Origin: Clostridia bacterium | Lineage (GTDB): Bacteria > Bacillota > Clostridia > TANB77 > CAG-508 | NCBI GenBank assembly: GCA_017512025.1 | Contig: JAFWHH010000009.1 | Span: 434,001-498,000 of the forward strand | Direction: 5' to 3' | DNA length: 64,000 bases | Shown here: one piece after another, positions 58,245 to 64,000 of the stretch | Position numbering within the stretch: the stretch's first letter is position 1 | Layout: each line of letters opens with the position of its first letter | Translations under genes and position numbers: made by a program | The notes under the pieces: generated by a model | Told to the model about the DNA's origin: nothing | What the model saw: the letters and a program-made list of their open reading frames with translations, nothing else | Databases searched by the model: none

Positions 58245-59090
58245 TTATTTTGAATTTTTAGCAGCTTTAACTACATTATTCATAAGCATTGCAATTGTCA
58301 TTGGTCCAACTCCACCAGGAACAGGTGTAATATATGAAGCTTTTTGACTAACATTCTCAAAATCAACATCACCAACTAATTTTCCTTCATCTGTTCTATT
58401 GATACCAACATCAATTACTACTGCACCCTCTTTAACCATATGGCTCTTAACATATTGTGGTTTTCCAAGTGCTGCAACAAGAATATCTGCATTACTTGTA
58501 ATCTCATGAATATTCTTTGTTCTAGAATGACAAACAGTAACTGTTGCATTTTTAGCAAGTAAACATTGAGCAAGTGGCTTTCCAACAATATTACTTCTTC
58601 CAATAACTACAGCATTTTTTCCTTCAATTTCAATACCATATTCCTCTAGCATTTTTATAACACCAAGTGGAGTACATGATACAAAACAATCCTGTCCAAT
58701 TACTAATTTACCAACATTTACTGGATTAAATCCATCAACATCTTTTCTATAATCAATTGCATTGAATGCTTTGTTTATATCTAAATGCTTTGGTATTGGG
58801 CTTTGAAGTAATATTCCATGAACATCATCTCTATTATTAAGCTTATCAATAAGCTCTAATAATTCTTCCATTTTAGTATCTTCATCTAATAAGAACTCTT
58901 CAAATTCAACCCCTATTTCTTCACATGCTTTGCTCTTATTCTTTACATATACTTTTGAAGCTTTATCTTCTCCAACCATAATAACCGCAAGCTTTGGATT
59001 GATTTCCTTCTTTTTAAGTTCATCAACCTCTAACTTAAGCTCTGCTCTTATTTTCTTTGCTAACGCTTTACCATCAATAATCTCTGCCAT
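58245..59090 (-). CDS. folD: methylene-tetrahydrofolate dehydrogenase/cyclohydrolase
   Basis: FolD oxidises 5,10-methylene-THF to 10-formyl-THF for purine and initiator-tRNA formylation. The 281-residue product has Lys and Tyr active-site residues in SKVYVKNKSKACEEIG near 45-60, QSPIPKHLDINKAFNAI, the dinucleotide loop VVIGRSNIVGKPLAQCL near 160 and PVPGGVGPMTIAMLMNN near 255. AGGAGG lies upstream of ATG 59090. It follows ylmH and dxs on the same strand after 80 bases. Confidence 0.97.
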   Translation of the reverse strand: MAEIIDGKALAKKIRAELKLEVDELKKKEINPKLAVIMVGEDKASKVYVKNKSKACEEIGVEFEEFLLDEDTKMEELLELIDKLNNRDDVHGILLQSPIPKHLDINKAFNAIDYRKDVDGFNPVNVGKLVIGQDCFVSCTPLGVIKMLEEYGIEIEGKNAVVIGRSNIVGKPLAQCLLAKNATVTVCHSRTKNIHEITSNADILVAALGKPQYVKSHMVKEGAVVIDVGINRTDEGKLVGDVDFENVSQKASYITPVPGGVGPMTIAMLMNNVVKAAKNSK

Positions 59091-59171
59091 TCTTCAACCT
59101 CCTAATTATATATGTGTATTATATAAAAAACAATTTAATTCGTATACAAAATATTTACATTTTTTTACAAA

Positions 59172-59981
59172 TTATGCATATTTTTTTACCATAATTATGT
59201 AGTTGCCTTTTTTAGTATTTCCTACAACCTCATCAATAATAAACTTACCTTTTCCTCTAATTGTAACAATATCCTTCTCTTTTATAAGTTTAGTATTCTT
59301 ACTTTCTTGCTCATAATTAACTAAAACTCTTTCTTGCTCTAATATCTCATTTGCTTTATTTCTAGATGTTTTAGCAAGTTCAGAAACAATATTATCAAGT
59401 CTAAGTGATGAAGTAATTAGCTTTATTTCTTCAAACTTTTTCTCAGTAGATTCTAAATCACTAAGTGCAATTGTTTCAACATCCGCCTCTTTAAATCTTG
59501 TTAAAGTTTTAAGATTAGCATAAAGAAACTTTTCTGTTTCCTTTTTAACAATTATGTCAGCACCATCAGAAACAACAATGATATCCCCAATCTTTTCACG
59601 TTTTATACCAAGCTTAATAATTCCCCCAAGATATACACTATGATTAAAACTTTTAACATCATTTTCCGGTATCTTTATGCGAAATACAGAAAATAGTGTA
59701 TCATATTTAAAGTTACCATTCTCTACAATTTCTCTCATCTTCTCTGGATAAATGATTGCTATTTTTCTATCCGCTTCTTCAAATCCACCAAAGAATATAC
59801 AGTTATCTATTTGAGCCAGATTAATAACCTTTTTAATAATATTTTGCTCAAGCTCATTTAGAAAATCAGTTGTTTCAATTTTATTTGTCTTTTCGCAAAG
59901 ATCAATCTTATCAAAAAACTTTGATATCAAAAGCTTATCTTCAACTTTTTTATATCTGTCTAAAATCTCTTTCTTATCCAT
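59172..59981 (-). CDS. ylmH: YlmH-family S4-domain RNA-binding protein
   Basis: The 269-residue product resembles YlmH. It has an N-terminal segment with FFGGFEEADRKIAIIYPEKM near 75-95, and a middle domain HSVYLGGIIKLGIKREKIGD. A C-terminal S4 RNA-binding domain follows (LRLDNIVSELAKTSRNKANE then VTIRGKGKFIIDEV). YlmH proteins have been linked to cell division and, more recently, to ribosome-associated quality control. ATG 59981 overlaps the dxs stop by eight bases, so translation is coupled. The in-frame upstream start at 60005 lies inside dxs. Confidence 0.88.
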   Translation of the reverse strand: MDKKEILDRYKKVEDKLLISKFFDKIDLCEKTNKIETTDFLNELEQNIIKKVINLAQIDNCIFFGGFEEADRKIAIIYPEKMREIVENGNFKYDTLFSVFRIKIPENDVKSFNHSVYLGGIIKLGIKREKIGDIIVVSDGADIIVKKETEKFLYANLKTLTRFKEADVETIALSDLESTEKKFEEIKLITSSLRLDNIVSELAKTSRNKANEILEQERVLVNYEQESKNTKLIKEKDIVTIRGKGKFIIDEVVGNTKKGNYIIMVKKYA

Positions 59982-61839
59982 CTTTCTCCATCCATTTATC
60001 AACAATTGATTGAGTATCTAATCCATTTAATTTCTCTATTTCACTTACAGATCCATGTTTAACATATTTATCGTCGTATCCAAAGTTTTGGATTTTAGTT
60101 CCAACTAAATTATTCTTAACAATCATTTCATTAATTGTTGTAGATAATCCGCCTCTTAATAGTCCATCTTCAATTGTAATAACATTCTTCGTGCTCTTAA
60201 TTGAATTTAATATATTTTCATCATCAAATGGCTTTAAGAATCTTGCATTAATAACTTCAGCATTAACTCCTTTTTTCTCAAGCTCAATTGCAACTTCCAT
60301 AGCTCTTGAAACCATTTTACCAATTGCAATTATGGTCACATCAGAGCCATTCTTTAACACTTCTGATGTCCCTAGCTTAATCTTCTCATGCTTTTCAAAC
60401 TTGAAGTCACCTTCTCCACCACGTGGATATCTTATAAATATTGGAAATCTATAATCTATTGCAAAATCAAGCATTTGCTCTAATTCAATAAAATCTTTTG
60501 GTGCCATTATTGTAAGATTCGGTACTATTGAAAGAGCTGCCATATCTGTTAACCCTTGATGTGTCTCGCCATCATTACCAACAATTCCTGCTCTATCCGC
60601 ACACATAACAACATGTATATTTTGCATACATACATCATGTATAACTTGATCATATGCTCTTTGGTAGAATGATGAATATATTGGAACTACTGGAATAAGA
60701 CCATTTTTTGCCATTCCAGCTGCCATACCAATTGCATGTTGCTCTGCTATGCCAACATCAAAAAATCTATTTTGAAATCTAGTCCTAAACTCTGTAAGAC
60801 CAGTGCCATCTGCCATAGCTGCAGTGATTGCAACAACTTTATCATTATCCTTAGCAATCTTTACAAGCTTATCTCCAAATACTTTAGAATAATCTTTACC
60901 TTTACTTTTTAATGCTTTCCCTGTTTTAACATTAAACGCAGACGTACTATGGAATTTAGATGGATTCTTTTCAGCTGGCATATATCCTTTTCCTTTTTTA
61001 GTCACAACATGAACTAAAACCGGACCATCGCATCTTTTACTTTGCTCTAATATCTTCTCAACTTCCTCTAAATTATTTCCATTAATTGGTCCTAAATAAG
61101 TATAACCAATATCCTCAAAATACATCTTTGGAATGAACATCTGCTTGATACCATTCTTTAGTCTAGATGTTAATTTAACTAGCTTTGGACCAATTTTTGG
61201 TATTTTATTAAGTCTACTTTTAACTCTTTTATTTGTTGCAGTATAAAGCTTCTTGGTTCTCATCTTTCCAAGAAGTAATGTAACTCCACCAACATTTTTT
61301 GAAATACTCATTTCATTATCATTTAAAATAACAGTAATATTTGAGTTGCTTGCTCCGGCATCATTTAACGCTTCTTCAGCCATACCACCAGTTAGTGAGC
61401 CATCTCCAATTACAGCGACAACTCTATAATCTTCTTTTAATACATCTCTAGCTCTTGCCATACCAAGTGCTGCAGATATTGATGTACTACTATGTCCTGT
61501 ATTAAAACAATCAAATTCTGACTCAGTTGTTTTTGGGAATCCAGAAATACCATTTAATTGTCTTAATGTTTTCATTTCATCTTTTCTACCCGTTAGAATC
61601 TTATGTACATATGTCTGGTGTCCGACATCCCAAATAATTTTGTCTTTTGGAGTATTAAATACTGAATGAAGAGCAATAGTAAGCTCTACAACACCTAGAT
61701 TAGACGCCAAATGACCGCCAGTTTTTGATACAGTATCAACAACAAACTCGCGGAGCTCTTCTGCTAGTTTTAATTTTTCATTATATGTTAGTTTTCTTAA
61801 ATCTTCTACGCCTGTAATTCTATCTAATATGTTATCCAT
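59974..61839 (-). CDS. dxs: 1-deoxy-D-xylulose-5-phosphate synthase
   Basis: Dxs condenses pyruvate and glyceraldehyde-3-phosphate, the first step of the MEP isoprenoid pathway. The 621-residue product has the thiamine diphosphate motif GDGSLTGGMAEEALNDAG...NDNEMSIS near 145-175. It also has the transketolase pyrimidine domain (DVGIAEQHAIGMAAGMAKNG) and the C-terminal domain (TIEDGLLRGGLSTTINEMI). The length is normal. It overlaps ylmH by eight bases and follows the thyX-like gene on the same strand. Confidence 0.97.
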   Translation of the reverse strand: MDNILDRITGVEDLRKLTYNEKLKLAEELREFVVDTVSKTGGHLASNLGVVELTIALHSVFNTPKDKIIWDVGHQTYVHKILTGRKDEMKTLRQLNGISGFPKTTESEFDCFNTGHSSTSISAALGMARARDVLKEDYRVVAVIGDGSLTGGMAEEALNDAGASNSNITVILNDNEMSISKNVGGVTLLLGKMRTKKLYTATNKRVKSRLNKIPKIGPKLVKLTSRLKNGIKQMFIPKMYFEDIGYTYLGPINGNNLEEVEKILEQSKRCDGPVLVHVVTKKGKGYMPAEKNPSKFHSTSAFNVKTGKALKSKGKDYSKVFGDKLVKIAKDNDKVVAITAAMADGTGLTEFRTRFQNRFFDVGIAEQHAIGMAAGMAKNGLIPVVPIYSSFYQRAYDQVIHDVCMQNIHVVMCADRAGIVGNDGETHQGLTDMAALSIVPNLTIMAPKDFIELEQMLDFAIDYRFPIFIRYPRGGEGDFKFEKHEKIKLGTSEVLKNGSDVTIIAIGKMVSRAMEVAIELEKKGVNAEVINARFLKPFDDENILNSIKSTKNVITIEDGLLRGGLSTTINEMIVKNNLVGTKIQNFGYDDKYVKHGSVSEIEKLNGLDTQSIVDKWMEKDG

Positions 61840-61910
61840 AATAATTCCCTCTAAAAATTTATATCATAATATCATATAGAGCCCTATTTTACAACAAATA
61901 GAAAGCTAAA

Positions 61911-61945
61911 AATACAAAAACAGACTTAAAAATAAGTCTGTTTTA
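61911..61945 (-). terminator. terminator of the thyX-like gene
   Basis: AAACAGACTTA pairs with TAAGTCTGTTT around a short A/T loop, followed by TTGTATTTT on the minus strand. Confidence 0.85.
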
Positions 61946-61962
61946 AATTTATATTTATTTAA

Positions 61963-63114
61963 TTAAATTTTTCTTGTTAAAGCATTCTTAGCTCCCCACA
62001 TACATGGCGCCGAACACTTAAATCCTGGGTATGTACATCTTGCTCCTTTTGAGTATGGAAGTAATAAATTGTATATTTCTTCGTTTGAATCTTTAACAGC
62101 TGCTAGATACTTTTTCATTGTATCAAATGTTTGATCCATTATCTCAAGTTGTGCACATCCACATACTCTTTCTTGGCATTTTAAGATAAAGTTCTCAGCT
62201 GTTCCTCTTTCATTAATTTGAATTAACATTCCTTGAGGATATAAATCAGCTAAGCTATTGATATCTTTTAACCATTCAGCTTTTAATTCGCTATTTTCTT
62301 CAATAATCTTTGGAACAAAGAATTCTTTCTTTTCAGGTAATCTTATTTGGCATTGAAGAGTTCTATGTCTTTGGTTTTGAGCATATTCAGCAAATGTACC
62401 AAAGTATGTTGTACAATAGTTTTCACCAAATTCTTCTTTTCTATTTTTTCTAGAATCAAATAGAGAAATCTTACGTCCTTTAACATCTGTATTAAGCTCA
62501 GGTATTAATAAATCAGATACGTTATCAACAAATTGTTTTAAATATGGTTTAAGCATTTTATTAAATTCAGTATCTTCTTCATTTTTAATGAAGTCTTCAA
62601 ACCAATGAGCTATGTAATTTAATTGTCTTAAGCTTACAGAATACTCCATTGTTGTAGCTGGTGTAAATACACTTATTAAATATCTAGCATTCTCTTGTGC
62701 TAGCTTTTTACACTTCTTTTCATCAATATCTGGATACGCTTTTGCAATTTCTTCTTGATAAATATTTATCCATTTTTCATATAAGCTTGCTTCTCTCTCA
62801 GAAGGTGTCATTTTTGTATATCTAGCTGATTTTTCTGATGTAGTATACATCTTTTCATTATTTAAAATCATAGCTAATATCTTAGGAATTCCCTCTAAAG
62901 CTAAGTTGTATGTTGTATGATCAAATACACTATGATGTCCTGATCCAAGTGTCATATTTGCTCTCTTAACAGTTTTTTCTTCTGGCTCTGAAAATAATGT
63001 TTCAATATCTCCTGGCATATAGCATATTCCAGCTGATTTACCACCAAAATTAATAGCCTCTTCTTTGCTTAATTTAAATTGAGGTTTACTAGATCCAAGT
63101 ATTGTAATATTCAT
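61963..63114 (-). CDS. thyX: divergent ThyX-like flavin-dependent thymidylate synthase
   Basis: The 383-residue product resembles ThyX, which methylates dUMP with methylene-THF and FAD. Family features are GHHSVFDHTTYNLALEGIPK near 58-77, SEKSARYTKM near 92, NQRHRTLQCQIRL near 240 and ERGTAENFILKCQERVCGCA near 310. It is much longer than the usual ~220-250 residues, and the canonical RHRxxSxxxxS motif is altered after RHRT. It also has a Cys-rich C-terminus (ARCTYPGFKCSAPC). It may be a divergent functional ThyX or a related enzyme on another substrate. It lies two genes from folD, which makes a related folate. Confidence 0.8.
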   Translation of the reverse strand: MNITILGSSKPQFKLSKEEAINFGGKSAGICYMPGDIETLFSEPEEKTVKRANMTLGSGHHSVFDHTTYNLALEGIPKILAMILNNEKMYTTSEKSARYTKMTPSEREASLYEKWINIYQEEIAKAYPDIDEKKCKKLAQENARYLISVFTPATTMEYSVSLRQLNYIAHWFEDFIKNEEDTEFNKMLKPYLKQFVDNVSDLLIPELNTDVKGRKISLFDSRKNRKEEFGENYCTTYFGTFAEYAQNQRHRTLQCQIRLPEKKEFFVPKIIEENSELKAEWLKDINSLADLYPQGMLIQINERGTAENFILKCQERVCGCAQLEIMDQTFDTMKKYLAAVKDSNEEIYNLLLPYSKGARCTYPGFKCSAPCMWGAKNALTRKI

Positions 63115-63169
63115 AAATTCTACCTTCTTTCTATTTGATTTCCTTTTGCAATATTATCACATGAAAATC

Positions 63170-63212
63170 AAAAAATCTACAATTACTTTACATAGTAAAT
63201 GCAGATTTTAAA
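63170..63212 (-). terminator. terminator of the TVP38-family gene
   Basis: AAAATCTGC and GTAGATTTT bracket an inner TTTAC/GTAAA hairpin and are followed by TTGATTTTC on the minus strand. The structure is imperfect but well placed after the stop at 63214. Confidence 0.65.
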
Positions 63213-63213
63213 T

Positions 63214-63924
63214 TTATTTTATAGACTTAATTGCTTCGCTTGCAACCTTATTTCTATCAAATTTATTAACAATAAATATAAAAATAAGTGTTAATAAAAA
63301 TGTAGCAATATAGATAATAATACTCATTGTAATATTTCCATTTAGAAGACTTGCCCCCATTAGAGTTGATGTAATTACTGATGGAAATCTTGCAAATGTT
63401 GATATAAGGATAAATCTAACTGGTTTAATTGGTAGAAGTCCTCCAATATAAACAAGTAAATCTTTTGGAGTTCCTGGAATAATAAATAAAATAGTCATTA
63501 TTATTTCAATGTTTTTAGGATCTTTGAAAAATTTACTATTTTCTATTTTATCAATCTTTTCTTTACTAAAGAATTCCTCAACATAAGCACGTCCATATTT
63601 TCTAACTAACAAAAATACTATAGTAGTTGTTAAACAAACAGTAGCCATTATAAATATTGTTCCACCAATTGTTCCATAACACATACCTGCAAGTATCTCT
63701 AAAGGCTCTCCCGGAAGTACTACTAATAATATTTGTGCAATCTCTAAAGCAAATAAAATCCAGAATTTACCTGCTCCCATACCATCCAATTTATTCTTAA
63801 ATTCTATTCTTCCTTCGTTAGTTAAAAGTCCCTTCATTACTGGCAATAAGTATATAATTAGTCCTACAAATAACGTAATTGTTATTATATTTAATAGTAT
63901 TTTTAATATCTTCTTTTTGTTCAT
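63214..63924 (-). CDS. TVP38/TMEM64 (DedA-like) membrane protein
   Basis: The 236-residue product has about six hydrophobic segments. It carries the VTT/DedA-type signature LPGEPLEILAGMCYGTIGGT near residues 70-90, with a second motif FIIPGTPKDLLVYIGGLLPI near 150-170. These membrane proteins are thought to act in lipid transport or membrane homeostasis; Bacillus relatives include YdjX-type proteins. No operon partner is visible, and the window ends 76 bases upstream of the start. ATG 63924 has an AAAAGGG site. Confidence 0.88.
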   Translation of the reverse strand: MNKKKILKILLNIITITLFVGLIIYLLPVMKGLLTNEGRIEFKNKLDGMGAGKFWILFALEIAQILLVVLPGEPLEILAGMCYGTIGGTIFIMATVCLTTTIVFLLVRKYGRAYVEEFFSKEKIDKIENSKFFKDPKNIEIIMTILFIIPGTPKDLLVYIGGLLPIKPVRFILISTFARFPSVITSTLMGASLLNGNITMSIIIYIATFLLTLIFIFIVNKFDRNKVASEAIKSIK

Positions 63925-64000
63925 ATTTTACCCTTTTCTTTTTGTCATATTTTGTCTAATTATACCACTAACTTATGAACAAATTGTGAATAAAATAAAA

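Noticed and set aside
1..64000. CRISPR array, rRNA genes or transposase insertion sequences
   Set aside because: No regularly spaced direct repeats, rRNA signatures or DDE/HUH transposase motifs were seen on either strand.

Overview
The window comes from an AT-rich, spore-forming Clostridia-type Bacillota genome. Five things point there: the S10-spc ribosomal operon in Gram-positive order, a zinc-ribbon S14, a glmS ribozyme, diaminopimelate synthesis through DapL/DapF, and a mother-cell sporulation sigma factor (sigK). Most genes lie on the minus strand. The species cannot be named from this sequence.

Layout. Bases 1-12.5 kb hold the S10-spc cluster, read rightmost first from a consensus promoter at 12502-12530 and a structured ~240-base leader: rpsJ-rplCDWB-rpsS-rplV-rpsC-rplP-rpmC-rpsQ-rplNXE-rpsNH-rplFR-rpsE-rplO-secY-adk-map. 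No rpmD (L30) is present. 12.6-22.3 kb holds a GH3 hexosaminidase, dapF-dapL, guaA, guaB, a free-standing FtsX-ectodomain-like protein and a YgjV/TIM-barrel pair. 22.3-22.7 kb is a complete small transcription unit in which a yybP-ykoY-type riboswitch precedes a tiny ORF. 25-34.3 kb is a co-directional run of small-molecule repair and modification enzymes (HD, Nudix, PncC, kinases, serine hydrolases, GNATs, guanine deaminase). A putative type I toxin-antitoxin pair interrupts this run at 29.5-29.85 kb. 34.3-45 kb holds a tmRNA-3'-end-like small RNA, an RlmCD-type methyltransferase, a VanX-like peptidase with a phosphatase, an OhrR-controlled peroxide/thioredoxin operon, and an ABC ATPase-permease fusion. 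46.5-52.3 kb holds tRNA-Leu, an acyl-ACP thioesterase, uvrC, the glmS ribozyme with glmS, and tRNA-Glu. 52.3-64 kb holds sigK, an LPXTG surface protein with its sortase, dprA, folD, ylmH, dxs, a divergent thyX and a TVP38-family protein.

Main discoveries. (1) sigK is split by a very small skin-like element of about 1.8 kb, bounded by 8-bp direct repeats with inverted internal arms. Removing the element restores the end of sigma region 4.2 exactly. Its large serine recombinase carries a +1 frameshift. (2) A Fst/par-like type I toxin-antitoxin locus at 29.5-29.85 kb has convergent RNAs, a 28-residue hydrophobic peptide, an antisense match over the toxin start, and fully complementary terminator loops. 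(3) An orphan Mn-riboswitch-like element ends in a 22-codon ORF. (4) A tmRNA-3'-end-like mini-RNA has its own -10 box and terminator. (5) Four monocistronic genes of visibly different base composition each have a consensus promoter and a strong ribosome binding site; one encodes a soluble FtsH-like AAA-M41 protein. (6) dprA appears to start at AUA and the sortase at CUG.

All calls are by eye. Database membership and RNA folding energies were not computed.
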